Assembly (NCBI GenBank): GCA_035630615.1
Contig: DASQKI010000045.1
Span: 1-64,000, forward strand
Direction: 5' to 3'
Source: DATFRX01 sp035630615
Lineage (GTDB): Bacteria > Actinomycetota > Actinomycetes > Propionibacteriales > Nocardioidaceae
Length of the DNA stretch: 64,000 nucleotides
The notes under the pieces are model-generated. The model searched no databases, was not told the origin of the DNA, and saw nothing but the letters and a program-made list of their open reading frames with translations. Within the stretch, counting starts at the first letter, position 1, and every line of letters begins with the position of its first letter. Below are positions 34,956 through 43,562 of this stretch, one piece after another. Position numbers and translations under genes: made by a program.

Positions 34956-35779
34956 ACGGGCGTACTCTCATGGGCCGCGTGCTGACGGGGGCGGCCGTGG
35001 TCGGAGTCCTCTTCTTCACGTTGTTCCCCGTCTATCTGATGGTCTCGATGGCGGTTGATGCCCGGGCCAACGACGGCAAGCGCAAGCTGTTGCCAACCGA
35101 CTTCACACTCAAGCACTTCTCGTTCGTCCTCGACGAAGGCAACTTCACGACGTACCTGCGCAACTCGGTGTTGGTCGCGGTGGCGACGGTCGTCGTGAGC
35201 GGCCTCTTGGCCCTGCTCGCCGCGGTGGCGATCGCGCGGTTCAAGTTCCGCTTCCGCACCTCGGTGCTGATCCTGGTCCTCGTCGTACAGATGGTGCCGA
35301 TGGAGGCGCTGGTCATCCCGCTGTTCGTCCAGGCCAAGGACCTGCAGTTGCTCGATAAGCTGGTCGGCTTGGTCGTCGTCTACGTGGCGTTTTCGCTGCC
35401 GTTCGCGATCTGGATCCTGCGTGGATTCGTGGCCACGATCCCGAAGGAGATCGAGGAGGCCGCCTACGTCGACGGTGCGTCTTGGGGTCGGATGTTTTGG
35501 ACGATCCTGATGCCGCTGGTGGCCCCAGGTCTCGTGGCGACCAGCATCTTCTCGTTCATCGTGGCGTGGAACGAGTTCATCTTCGCCCTGACGTTCATGA
35601 CCGACGAATCCCGCTATACCGCCGCAGTTGGGCTGCGCGAATTCTTCACCGCGTACGGCAACGACTGGGGCGCGATCATGGCGGGGTCGACGCTGATCAC
35701 GGTGCCGGTCATGATCTTCTTCGTCATCGTGCAGCGCCGGTTGAGTTCTGGCTTGGTCGCCGGAGCGGTGAAGGGATGA
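34952..35779 (+). CDS. aminosugar ABC transporter permease, MalG-type
   Basis: A 275-aa permease with six predicted membrane helices, starting with GTG in the overlap with its partner. The EAA loop is EEAAYVDGASWGRMFWTILMP (about 172-192) and the C-terminus has the usual late helix pair. It overlaps nagZ in ATGA, coupling import to the glycosidase that follows. Together with the genes at 32660 and 33963 it forms the membrane channel of the importer. Confidence 0.92.
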   Translation: MNGRTLMGRVLTGAAVVGVLFFTLFPVYLMVSMAVDARANDGKRKLLPTDFTLKHFSFVLDEGNFTTYLRNSVLVAVATVVVSGLLALLAAVAIARFKFRFRTSVLILVLVVQMVPMEALVIPLFVQAKDLQLLDKLVGLVVVYVAFSLPFAIWILRGFVATIPKEIEEAAYVDGASWGRMFWTILMPLVAPGLVATSIFSFIVAWNEFIFALTFMTDESRYTAAVGLREFFTAYGNDWGAIMAGSTLITVPVMIFFVIVQRRLSSGLVAGAVKG

Positions 35780-37311
35780 CCGTGGATCCGTCCGTGCAGC
35801 GCCTGATCGACGGGGTGCTGGTCCCGGGCTTCGTCGGGACCAGCCCCCCGGACTGGCTGCATCGTTGCCTCGAAGACGGGCTCGCGGGCGTCTGCTGGTT
35901 TCGCCACAACGTGCCCGACATCGAGACGGCGCGGTCGCTGGCCGACGAGCTGCACGGAGTACGTGGCGACGCGCTGGTGCTTTGCGACGAGGAAGGCGGC
36001 AGCGTCACGCGCCTCGAGGCCGCGACCGGATCGTCGTGGCCCGGCAACGCTGCCCTAGGCGTGGTCGACGATGCGGCCGCGACCGAGGCGGCCGGCGTCG
36101 GCGTGGGTGCGATGGCCAGCCGGGCCGGCATCGACGTGGTCCTAGCCCCGACGGTCGACGTCAACTCCGAGCCGGACAACCCGGTGATCGGCGTCCGGTC
36201 GTTCGGCGCCGATCCGGCCCTCGTCGCGCGTCACAGCGCCGCCTTCGTACGCGGCCTGCAGTCGACCGGGGTCGCGGCCTGCGCCAAGCACTTCCCTGGG
36301 CACGGCGCGACTCGCGTCGACTCCCACGTCGGGCTCCCGACCGTCGATGCCGACCTCGACACCGTCCGTCGCCGCGACCTGACACCGTTCGGCGCCGCGG
36401 TCGAGGCCGGCGTCCGATGCGTCCTCACCGCTCATGTCGTCTATCCGGCGCTCGACTCCGAGCCCGCGACGATGAGCGCACCGTGGATGTCACTGCTGCG
36501 GGACGAGGTCGGATTCGATGGTGTGGTGGTCAGCGACGCCCTCGACATGCGAGCCATCTCGCGCCGGGTCGGACGCGGACCAGGGGCGGTGGCCGCCCTG
36601 CGGGCCGGTGTCGACCTGATCTGCATTGGCAACCCGAGCTTCCCCGAACGGTACGATTCCGTCGCCGTGCTCGACGAGGTCCGCCGGGCCGTCGCCCGCG
36701 CCGTCGCGGACGGCTGGCTGCCGGTCGAGCGGTTGCAGGCCGCCGTCGATCGGATCGCGGCGCTGGCCGACTGGACCTCGCGCCGAGATCGCGCGTCTTC
36801 GCCGCCCATGCCGCTGCCAACGGTGACCGGCTCGTCGAGCGGCGGGCAAGACGCGCAATCTCGGCGCGACGTCGAGCTGGGCCGAGAGCTGGCCCACCGG
36901 GCTATCCGAACCGACCGGGTCGAGCGCCTGAGCGAACCGCCGGTCGTCGTGGTCGAGCACCGGACCGATCTCGCGGCCGGCATGCACAGCAACTGGGTCG
37001 TGGCCGCCCTGACCGCGAGGGATCCGGGCGCCGCGGCATACGAGGCCGATGCGCCGGTCGACCTCGACGAGGCCCGCAAGGCGTGGACGGCCGACGGCGG
37101 ACGTCCGGTCGTCCTGGTCACCGACGGAGTCGCTGGCGACGCCCTGGCGCAGGCGATCCGGGCCGAGCGGCCGGATGCGGTCGTGGTCCACACGGGGCCG
37201 GCCGGCGCCGCCGACTCGATCGGTCCACCGCTGCTGCGGTCCTACGGGGCCGGCCGGGTCAACGCCGATGCCGTCGCCGACGTCCTGATGGGCCCCGACC
37301 GTGATCGCTGA
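35776..37311 (+). CDS. nagZ: beta-N-acetylhexosaminidase (GH3)
   Basis: A 511-aa family-3 glycoside hydrolase that removes GlcNAc from muropeptides or chito-oligosaccharides. The NagZ-type motif KHFPGHGATRVDSHVGLP (His dyad loop) is at about 175-192 and the nucleophile Asp lies in GVVVSDALDMRAI (about 256). The C-terminal part beyond residue 330 is longer than in the short NagZ type. Residues about 335-365 (SRRDRASSPPMPLPTVTGSS and on) are encoded by a 92-bp near-perfect palindrome at 36778-36869 that is read in frame; the family has no such block. No signal peptide is seen, so it acts in the cytosol on imported sugars. Confidence 0.88.
   Translation: MTVDPSVQRLIDGVLVPGFVGTSPPDWLHRCLEDGLAGVCWFRHNVPDIETARSLADELHGVRGDALVLCDEEGGSVTRLEAATGSSWPGNAALGVVDDAAATEAAGVGVGAMASRAGIDVVLAPTVDVNSEPDNPVIGVRSFGADPALVARHSAAFVRGLQSTGVAACAKHFPGHGATRVDSHVGLPTVDADLDTVRRRDLTPFGAAVEAGVRCVLTAHVVYPALDSEPATMSAPWMSLLRDEVGFDGVVVSDALDMRAISRRVGRGPGAVAALRAGVDLICIGNPSFPERYDSVAVLDEVRRAVARAVADGWLPVERLQAAVDRIAALADWTSRRDRASSPPMPLPTVTGSSSGGQDAQSRRDVELGRELAHRAIRTDRVERLSEPPVVVVEHRTDLAAGMHSNWVVAALTARDPGAAAYEADAPVDLDEARKAWTADGGRPVVLVTDGVAGDALAQAIRAERPDAVVVHTGPAGAADSIGPPLLRSYGAGRVNADAVADVLMGPDRDR
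36778..36869. repeat. in-frame palindrome inside nagZ
   Basis: A 22-base arm at 36778-36799 pairs with 36848-36869 at 21 of 22 positions, around a 48-base loop. It lies wholly inside the nagZ coding sequence, has no stop codon in that frame, and encodes a low-complexity Ser/Pro/Arg stretch between the GH3 domain end (ALADW) and a following helix. It therefore looks like an inserted element tolerated at a domain boundary. Confidence 0.85.
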
Positions 37312-38293
37312 CGGCGCCTCGAGCACTGGCCGCGGGGCGATCGGCGAGGGTGCGTTGATCGCCGGTGCCGACGTCGGCAAGACCCGCTGTCGGGTGGCGA
37401 TCGCCGACTCTGATGGCAGCCGCCTCCACACCGTCGAGGGGCCCGGAGCCGAGGGCCTCGCGCAGCCCGGTGGCGTCGACGACGCGACGGCCGTGGTGAC
37501 CGGTCTGATCGACAAGGCGGTCTCGTCGGGCTCGACTGAGGGCCGTCGCGTGGCCGCGCTGGCCGTCGGTGCCGCCGGGGCGGCGACCGCGAGGGTCGAC
37601 GCACAGGATGCGCTGGCGTTGCGGCTGCATCAGCGCACCGGCATCGAACAGATCGCGGTGACGTCCGACTCGGTGGTGGCCCACGCGGGCGCGCTGGCTG
37701 GTGCGTCGGGCGTCGTGCTCGCCGTGGGCACGGGCGCGGTGACGCTCGGGATCGGAGACGACGGACGCGACTGCCGCGTCGACGGCTGGGGCCAGTGGCT
37801 CGGCGACGAGGGCAGTGGAGCGTGGATCGGCCGCGAGGCCTTGCGGACCGTGGTGCGGGCACTCGACGGCCGGGGGCCGGATACGACGCTGATGACTGCG
37901 GCGCAAGAGCAGTTCGGCACGCTCGGCGCCTTGCCGGCGGCGCTCGCGATCACCCCGGAGCTGCCACGGACGAGTGCCGCGTTCGTGCCGGCCGTCGTAG
38001 CGTGCGCAGCCGAGGGCGATGCGGTCGCCGCCGACGTACTCGATCGAGCGGTCGCCGCCTGGGTCGAGTCGACCGGGGTCGCCGCCCGGGCGGTGGCGGC
38101 GACGACCGTGGCCTGTGTCGGCGGCCTGTCCTCGGTCGAGCGGCTGCGCGAGTCGTGGCATCGCGCACTGCCGTCGGAGTTGGCGGTGGTCGCCGCGCAG
38201 GGAGATGCGGTCGACGGCGCGTTGTTGCTCGCGGGTCGATCGGACCTGCCACACGAGCGTCAGGTACGCCGTCACGAGTGGGGGACGTCGTGA
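37301..38293 (+). CDS. N-acetylglucosamine kinase-like (BadF family)
   Basis: A 330-aa sugar kinase of the BadF/BadG/BcrA/BcrD ATPase family, the group that contains GlcNAc kinases. The phosphate-1 motif is AGADVGKTRCRVAIAD (residues about 21-36), the phosphate-2 region is VVLAVGTGAVTLGIG (about 136-150), WGQWLGDEGSGAWIGREAL is the diagnostic block, and ACVGGLSS the adenosine motif. It starts with GTG inside the 3' end of nagZ. In this operon it would phosphorylate GlcNAc released by nagZ to GlcNAc-6-P for nagA and, as ligand, for the regulator. Confidence 0.82.
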   Translation: MIADGASSTGRGAIGEGALIAGADVGKTRCRVAIADSDGSRLHTVEGPGAEGLAQPGGVDDATAVVTGLIDKAVSSGSTEGRRVAALAVGAAGAATARVDAQDALALRLHQRTGIEQIAVTSDSVVAHAGALAGASGVVLAVGTGAVTLGIGDDGRDCRVDGWGQWLGDEGSGAWIGREALRTVVRALDGRGPDTTLMTAAQEQFGTLGALPAALAITPELPRTSAAFVPAVVACAAEGDAVAADVLDRAVAAWVESTGVAARAVAATTVACVGGLSSVERLRESWHRALPSELAVVAAQGDAVDGALLLAGRSDLPHERQVRRHEWGTS

Positions 38294-38296
38294 GCC

Positions 38297-38366
38297 CGTT
38301 CGGCTTTGCGCACCTACCCGTCATCAGGCGGCCGGCCCGTGACCTAAGTGTGCGCAAAGCCGAACG
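38297..38366. repeat. hairpin with perfect 17-bp arms
   Basis: CGTTCGGCTTTGCGCAC (38297-38313) and GTGCGCAAAGCCGAACG (38350-38366) are perfectly complementary around a 36-base loop. It starts 4 bases after the stop of the kinase gene and ends 39 bases before murQ, so it interrupts an otherwise overlapping operon. It may lower downstream expression, protect the upstream mRNA, or be an inserted palindromic element. Confidence 0.9.
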
Positions 38367-38405
38367 CAGTCGCCGCCCCCGACCGCACCGGACCGAGGAG
38401 CCCCG

Positions 38406-39335
38406 ATGACCCGCGACCCCGTCGCCGATGTGGATCGGCTCGCGACCGAGCAGGTACGCGCCGACCTGACCGACCTCGACCAGCGCTCGCCGGACGCGAT
38501 CGTCGAGGTGCTGCTTGCCGCCGAGGCCGAGGTGCCCGCCGTGCTCCGAGGCGCTCGGCCGGCGCTCGCCGAGGCAGTGTCGCGGGTCGAGCGTGCCCTC
38601 GGCGCTGGCGGGCGGCTCGTCTACATCGGCGCCGGCACGCCCGGGCGACTGGCTGCCCTTGACGCCGCGGAGTGCCCGCCGACGTTCGGGGTCGAGCCGG
38701 ACCGCGTCATGGCGATCATCGCCGGAGGAGACGAGGCAGCCGGCCGGGCGGTCGAGGGAGCCGAGGACGATGGCGCCGCGGCTGCTCGCGATCTCGCCGC
38801 GGCCCTAGTCGGGTCGGACGACGTCGTCGTGGGCATCAGCGCCTCGGGCCGGACGCCGTACGTGCTCGACGGCCTCGCGGCAGCCCGCGCAGCCGGCGCC
38901 GACACGATCGCGATCGTCAACAACGTCGGTACGCCGGCCCGACTCCATGCCGATGTGGTGGTCGAGCTCCCGACCGGGTCGGAGGTCGTCGCCGGTTCGA
39001 CTCGGCTCAGCGCCGGCACCGCGCAGAAGGTGGCGCTCAATACGATCTCGACCGCCGCGATGGTCCGGCTGGGCAAGACGTACGGGCCCTGGATGGTCGA
39101 CGTCGTCGCGTCCAACGAGAAGCTGCGGCGCCGGGCGCAACGCTTGATCCGCGAGATCGCTGGCGTCGACGACGATGCGGCGCTGGCCGCCCTCGACGCC
39201 GCCGGCTGGCACACCAAGACCGCCCTCGTGTCGGTCCTTGCGGGCGTCGACGCCGCTGCGGCACGGGCCCGCCTCGACGCGACAGACGGTCGGGTACGCG
39301 AGGCGATCGCGCCGACGGCGGACGGCGAGCCGTGA
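38406..39335 (+). CDS. murQ: N-acetylmuramic acid 6-phosphate etherase
   Basis: A 309-aa MurQ, which cleaves the lactyl ether of MurNAc-6-P to give GlcNAc-6-P and D-lactate in peptidoglycan recycling. The SIS domain shows the family block IGAGTPGRLAALDAAECPPTFG (Pro replaces the usual Ser in GAGTSGR), the catalytic Glu in the ECPPTFG segment, VVGISASGRTPYV and the late STRLSAGTAQKVALNTIST. It follows a strong hairpin and overlaps anmK by 4 bases (GTGA). Confidence 0.94.
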   Translation: MTRDPVADVDRLATEQVRADLTDLDQRSPDAIVEVLLAAEAEVPAVLRGARPALAEAVSRVERALGAGGRLVYIGAGTPGRLAALDAAECPPTFGVEPDRVMAIIAGGDEAAGRAVEGAEDDGAAAARDLAAALVGSDDVVVGISASGRTPYVLDGLAAARAAGADTIAIVNNVGTPARLHADVVVELPTGSEVVAGSTRLSAGTAQKVALNTISTAAMVRLGKTYGPWMVDVVASNEKLRRRAQRLIREIAGVDDDAALAALDAAGWHTKTALVSVLAGVDAAAARARLDATDGRVREAIAPTADGEP

Positions 39336-40594
39336 TCGTCGTCGCGGTGGCGTCGGGGACATCGGTCGATGCCGTCGACGTGGCCGCGGCCGATATCGCG
39401 TGGACCGGGCCGTCGACGGCGACGCTGCACGCACGCGGCCTTCGGTCGGTCGCTTGGCCGACCGACCTGCGCGCCCGCGTACTCGCGCTGCTGCCGCCCG
39501 GGTCCGCGACCGCCGAGGAGTGGTGCCGGCTCGACAACGAGGTTGGGCGCTTCCTGGCGGCGACAGCGGCGACGGCGGTCGAGTCACTCGTCGACAATCG
39601 CGCCGACCTGATCGTCTCGCCAGGTCAGACGCTGCACCATGACGTCGTCGACGGCCACTGTCTCGGGACGCTGCAGCTCGGACAACCGGCCTGGATCGCC
39701 GAGGCGAACGGCCTGCCCGTCGTGTCCGACCTCCGCGCGAGCGACGTCGCGGCCGGCGGCCACGGCGCCCCGCTCGTCCCCCTCTTCGACGCAGCCTGGC
39801 TGGCCGCCTCCACTGGCGGTAGCCATATGACGGGCGGATCGCCGGTCGACCCGTCATTTGGCTACCCCGAGGGGAGGGGAAGGGCCGCGCTCAACCTCGG
39901 TGGGATCGCCAACGTCACGGTGGTGGCGGGGGAGGGCGAGCCGGTCGTGGGCTTCGACACCGGCCCGGCCAACTGCCTACTCGACCTGGCGGCCGGCCGC
40001 GTCACCGAGGGACGGCGGGCCCGCGACGACGACGGTCGCCTGGCGGCGAACGGTCGAGTACGCCGGGACCTGCTCGACCGGCTGCTGAAGCACCCGTACT
40101 TCCGGCTCGGCCCGCCGAAATCGACCGGCCGCGAGACGTTTTCGGCCCAACTCCTCGATGCGGCGTTGGTCGACGTCGACCCGGTCGACGGCCCGGACCT
40201 GCTCGCGACGCTGACCGAGCTGACCGCGCGCACCGTGGCGGCCGCGCTCGATCCATACGCCGTCGCCGAGGTCGTCGTGTCCGGTGGAGGCGCACACAAT
40301 CCGACTCTGATGGCCGCGCTGCGGTCGGCCCTTCCCGACGTCTCGGTCATCACCAGCGATGAGCACGGCGTGCCGATCGACGCGAAGGAAGCGGTGATGT
40401 GGGCGTTGCTCGGCTTCCTGACCTGGCACGGCGTTCCGGGCGTCGCCCCCGGTGTCGACGGGGCCACGACGGGCGCGATCGCTCCGCGACCACTCGGCCG
40501 GATCGCCCTGCCGTCGAGTGCGCCGCGTCCGCCGCAGCCACGGCAAGACCCCTTGCGTCGACTGTCCGTCCTCCCGATTGGAGCCGCTGTATGA
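39332..40594 (+). CDS. anmK: anhydro-N-acetylmuramic acid kinase
   Basis: A 420-aa AnmK, which phosphorylates and hydrolyses 1,6-anhydro-MurNAc to MurNAc-6-P, the MurQ substrate. Seen are GTSVDAVDVAAADI (residues about 9-22; most relatives have GTSMDGVD), the catalytic-loop region SPGQTLHHDV, QLGQPAWIAEANGLPVVSDLRASDVAAGGHGAPLVP, NLGGIANVT, GFDTGPANCLLD and VVSGGGAHNPTLM. Between AAWLAAS and AALNLGGIAN an extra loop is encoded by a 49-bp palindrome (39818-39866) read in frame. It starts with GTG overlapping murQ and overlaps nagA in ATGA. Confidence 0.93.
   Translation: MIVVAVASGTSVDAVDVAAADIAWTGPSTATLHARGLRSVAWPTDLRARVLALLPPGSATAEEWCRLDNEVGRFLAATAATAVESLVDNRADLIVSPGQTLHHDVVDGHCLGTLQLGQPAWIAEANGLPVVSDLRASDVAAGGHGAPLVPLFDAAWLAASTGGSHMTGGSPVDPSFGYPEGRGRAALNLGGIANVTVVAGEGEPVVGFDTGPANCLLDLAAGRVTEGRRARDDDGRLAANGRVRRDLLDRLLKHPYFRLGPPKSTGRETFSAQLLDAALVDVDPVDGPDLLATLTELTARTVAAALDPYAVAEVVVSGGGAHNPTLMAALRSALPDVSVITSDEHGVPIDAKEAVMWALLGFLTWHGVPGVAPGVDGATTGAIAPRPLGRIALPSSAPRPPQPRQDPLRRLSVLPIGAAV
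39818..39866. repeat. in-frame palindrome inside anmK
   Basis: GGTAGCCATATGACGGG (39818-39834) pairs with CCCGTCATTTGGCTACC (39850-39866) at 16 of 17 positions, around a 15-base loop. It lies inside anmK and encodes GSHMTGGSPVDPSFGYP in frame, at a surface loop before the conserved NLGGIAN strand. This is the second in-frame palindrome in the same operon. Confidence 0.85.
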
Positions 40595-41712
40595 CAACCA
40601 AACGACTCGGCGTCGCACGCGCCCTCGTAGACGGCCGATTCGTACCCGGTGACGTCGCCGTCGACGGTGCGCAGGTCGTGGAGATCGGGCTCCCGCCGGC
40701 CGCCGGTGACCGGATCGCCGCGCCCGGGTTGGTCGACGCCCAGGTCAACGGGTTCGCCGGCGTCGACCTGATGACGGCCGACGACGACGGAGTGCGCCAG
40801 ATCAGCCGTGACGTGACCCGCCACGGCGTCACGGCCTGGCTGCCGACGCTCATCACCGCGCCCGCGGCCGACACCGATCGCGCCCTCGACGTGCTCACCA
40901 AGGCGCTGGCGGCCGATCCCGATCCCGGCAGCGCGCGAGCCCTGGGCGTGCACATCGAGGGCCCGTATCTGTCCCCTGACGGCCTCGGCACCCACCCCGC
41001 CGAGCATCGTCGCGACCCCGACCACGAGGAAATGCGAAGCTGGCGGCGACGCGGTCCGGTCGTTGCCGTGACCCTAGCGCCCGAGCTGCCGGGGGCGCTC
41101 GAGATGATCCGGGAGTTGGCGGCCGATGGAGTACGGGTGTTCGTCGGGCACTCCGGGGCGACCGCCGAGCAGACCCATGCCGGGTTCGACGCCGGGGCGA
41201 TCGGCGTGACCCACCTGTTCAACGCCAACAGCCCGTTTCATCACCGTCGACCGGGGCTGCCGGGGGCGGCGCTGGCCCGGCCCGGCATCGTGCTCGGACT
41301 GATCGTCGACGGTTATCACCTGGCCGACGACACGGTCCGCGTCGTCTGGGCCGCCGCGCCGGGCCGGGCGATGCTGGTGACCGACGCGACCGCGGCGGCG
41401 GGTCGGCCGGATGGCACGTACGAGCTGGCCGGCGTCCGACTCGATGTGCGCGACGGCGCCGTACGCAACGCCCGTGGCAGCCTGGCCGGCAGCGCCCTCA
41501 CCCTCGACGCGGCCATCCGCAACGCGTGCAATCTCGGCATCGACCCGGCAGCTGCGTTGACGGCGGCGACTGGCGTGCCGGCTCGAGCGCTCGGTCGCGA
41601 CGACGTGGGAAGCCTGCGGGTCGGCGGCACCGCCGATGTCGTCGTGTTATCGGATGATTTGCATGTTTACGATACGTTTGTGGCCGGCCGCCCGGTCGAT
41701 CCTGGCTCGTAA
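40591..41712 (+). CDS. nagA: N-acetylglucosamine-6-phosphate deacetylase
   Basis: A 373-aa metallo-amidohydrolase that converts GlcNAc-6-P to GlcN-6-P and acetate, the common exit of the operon. Visible are the APGLVDAQVNGFAGVD start of the barrel, GVHIEGPYLSP with the metal Glu, FVGHSGAT and THLFNANSPFHHRRPGLPGA with the metal histidines (HLFNAM in most relatives), and the catalytic Asp in LVTDATAAAG. It is the last gene of the run; nagB is not in this window. Confidence 0.95.
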   Translation: MTTKRLGVARALVDGRFVPGDVAVDGAQVVEIGLPPAAGDRIAAPGLVDAQVNGFAGVDLMTADDDGVRQISRDVTRHGVTAWLPTLITAPAADTDRALDVLTKALAADPDPGSARALGVHIEGPYLSPDGLGTHPAEHRRDPDHEEMRSWRRRGPVVAVTLAPELPGALEMIRELAADGVRVFVGHSGATAEQTHAGFDAGAIGVTHLFNANSPFHHRRPGLPGAALARPGIVLGLIVDGYHLADDTVRVVWAAAPGRAMLVTDATAAAGRPDGTYELAGVRLDVRDGAVRNARGSLAGSALTLDAAIRNACNLGIDPAAALTAATGVPARALGRDDVGSLRVGGTADVVVLSDDLHVYDTFVAGRPVDPGS

Positions 41713-41780
41713 ACCATCCGACTCACGGACAAGGGGACCGCTCCCCCAAGGTTCCTCTCATACCTGGCATCCTTAGCGGG

Positions 41781-43481
41781 ATGACCGAGCTGCCGCGCTA
41801 CATCGGGCGGCACGCATCCCCAGAGGCTGCGGCGCCGCAGTCGGGTGAAGCGACTCCCGAGGAAGACCCGTCGATCGGCGACCCTTCGATGCCGCGGTTG
41901 GACTTCGATCAGAGAGGTCCGGACGAGGAGACGACCGTACTCGAGCATCCGGACGTGATCTACCGGCCGGCGCCCCGACCGTCGATGCCGCCGCGTTCCG
42001 ATCGCTGGAGTGGCCCACCACGCGACGAGACTCCACCACCGGGTCCTGAGCCGCCGGGGCCCGACTGGTTCGGCCAGCCGGGGACGGCCCGGTTGCCGGG
42101 GTCGCCGGGTCGTCCGATCCGGCCGGACTCGTGGACCCCGCGGCCGGACCGGTCGTCGACTCCGCTGGCCGACTCGGTCGCGAGCACGCCACCCCAGCCG
42201 CCTCCATCCCAACCGCCTCCATCCCAACCGCCTCCATCCCAGCCGCCTCCACCCCAGCCGCCTCCATCTCAGTCGGCTCCACCCCAGCCGCCCCCGGTCC
42301 AGCCAGCGCCGCCGCGTCGACCCGAGTCTGGTCCGACCCACGAAAGCGCCGAGGGTGCGCCGGGCACGGAGCCGTGGTGGACCGCGCCGGCACCTGACCT
42401 TCCGGCTGGGCCCATACCCGGGTCGGAGCCGATGGTCGAGGAAGCCGCCGCTCCGGAGCCGGTGCCGGAGGTGTCCGACGAGGGCGAACCGGAGCCGATG
42501 GTCGAGGACGCCGCCGCTCCCGAGCCGGTGCCGGAGGTGCCCGCCGAAGGCGAGCCGGAGCCGGACGCCGCGTCCGAGACGATCGACGTCGACTCAGGAG
42601 ACGCCGCCCTGACGCCGGACGCTGACGATGAGGAGACCGACGCCGAAGCCGAACCCACGGTGGAGACCGCCGAAGAAAACGCCATGGACGCTGGGGCCGC
42701 GCCGGAGCTCGAGGCGGCGCCAGACCTCGGGGCCGCGCCGGAGCTCGAACCCCGACCCGAACCAGAGCTCGACGTCGCGCCCGAGCCCGAGCCCGAATCC
42801 GAGTCCGAGCCCGAGGCGGACATCGATCTCGCACCCAACCCCGAGCCGGAGCCGACGACCTCTGCCGGGCCGCCGAGCTCACCCGCACCATTCAATGCCT
42901 GGAGGGACGAGCCGATGCTGACTCACGCGCCCGGTCCGATCCGCCGATCGCCCATCCGAACTGAGATCGACTCACACGGCCTCGCTCGCCTGGCCCTGCT
43001 CGACGCCGTCGACGACACCTGGCCAGGCGGCACCCCGGACCTGTCGGCCTGGCTCGCCGCCAACCTCGAACTGCTCGAGGACCCGCTCGGGTTCTCGCTC
43101 GTGCCGCGGCACCCGGTGCCGCTGGCTCCGGAGCGACAGCTGTCCGATAGCTACGAGATGGAGCAGTCGCCGCTCGATTTCCCGGGCAACGTCGTGACCG
43201 CCGACGGGAGCGGAGCGACCGTGATGGTGCGGGCTCAGGTCGGGGTCGCCGATCCCGAGGGACTGGGTGCGTTGCTGGCGGCCGCGGCGGCGTCCGAGGC
43301 GCAGACGGCGGTGTGGGTCTGTCCCCGGATCGACGAGGGCTTCCGGCAGGCCTTGCGATGGGTCGGCGGCGACCCGTCGGCCAACGTTCGGCTCTATGGC
43401 CTCGAGATGTACCTCGTGCGGATCAACGACTCGTCGACCGCGCCGCTGTTCGATGCGGTCGTCGCGCCGGGCGCACCCTAG
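41781..43481 (+). CDS. repeat-rich protein with nuclease-like C-terminus
   Basis: A 566-aa protein. Residues about 1-130 are disordered and Pro/Arg-rich; about 134-175 is a PPPSQPPPSQ tandem repeat; about 205-370 is very acidic, built of EPxPE repeats including a two-fold 66-bp DNA repeat. The globular part (about 390-566) resembles the PD-(D/E)xK nuclease-like domain found at the N-terminus of DUF4268-type proteins: PLDFPGNVVTADGSGATVMV, LGALLAAAAASEAQTAVWV, and FRQALRWV...GLEMYLVRINDSSTAPLFDAVVAP. The usual catalytic E-x-Q is R-x-Q here, so nuclease activity is unlikely. No membrane segment is seen. The role is unknown. Confidence 0.75.
   Translation: MTELPRYIGRHASPEAAAPQSGEATPEEDPSIGDPSMPRLDFDQRGPDEETTVLEHPDVIYRPAPRPSMPPRSDRWSGPPRDETPPPGPEPPGPDWFGQPGTARLPGSPGRPIRPDSWTPRPDRSSTPLADSVASTPPQPPPSQPPPSQPPPSQPPPPQPPPSQSAPPQPPPVQPAPPRRPESGPTHESAEGAPGTEPWWTAPAPDLPAGPIPGSEPMVEEAAAPEPVPEVSDEGEPEPMVEDAAAPEPVPEVPAEGEPEPDAASETIDVDSGDAALTPDADDEETDAEAEPTVETAEENAMDAGAAPELEAAPDLGAAPELEPRPEPELDVAPEPEPESESEPEADIDLAPNPEPEPTTSAGPPSSPAPFNAWRDEPMLTHAPGPIRRSPIRTEIDSHGLARLALLDAVDDTWPGGTPDLSAWLAANLELLEDPLGFSLVPRHPVPLAPERQLSDSYEMEQSPLDFPGNVVTADGSGATVMVRAQVGVADPEGLGALLAAAAASEAQTAVWVCPRIDEGFRQALRWVGGDPSANVRLYGLEMYLVRINDSSTAPLFDAVVAPGAP
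42191..42297 (+). repeat. 15-bp tandem repeat (PPPSQ codons)
   Basis: About seven imperfect copies of the 15-base unit CCGCCTCCATCCCAA encode the PPPSQ/PPPPQ run of the repeat-rich protein at 41781. Such coding minisatellites vary in copy number by slippage. Confidence 0.8.
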
Positions 43482-43544
43482 GCCGCCCGAGCGGTCGTGT
43501 GATGAGAAGAGCATGAATCCGCGGCCCAACCGGAGTACTGTTGC

Positions 43545-43562
43545 TTGTGAAAGGAAGCACAA
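43545..43562. promoter_or_regulatory. Rex-like operator before ndh
   Basis: TTGTGAAAGGAAGCACAA matches the Rex operator consensus TTGTGAA-N4-TTCACAA at 12 of 14 defined positions; the perfect part extends to GCTTGTG/CACAAGC (43543-43564). It lies 22 bases before the ndh start. In actinobacteria Rex represses respiratory genes, including ndh, when NADH is low, so NADH-responsive control is predicted. Confidence 0.6.

Noticed and set aside
36448..36870. Domain fusion in NagZ
   Set aside because: The extra block is explained by the palindromic insertion; no second recognised domain is present.
42191..42297. CRISPR-like array
   Set aside because: The regular repeats are 15-bp coding units without spacers. 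No CRISPR array was seen anywhere in the window.
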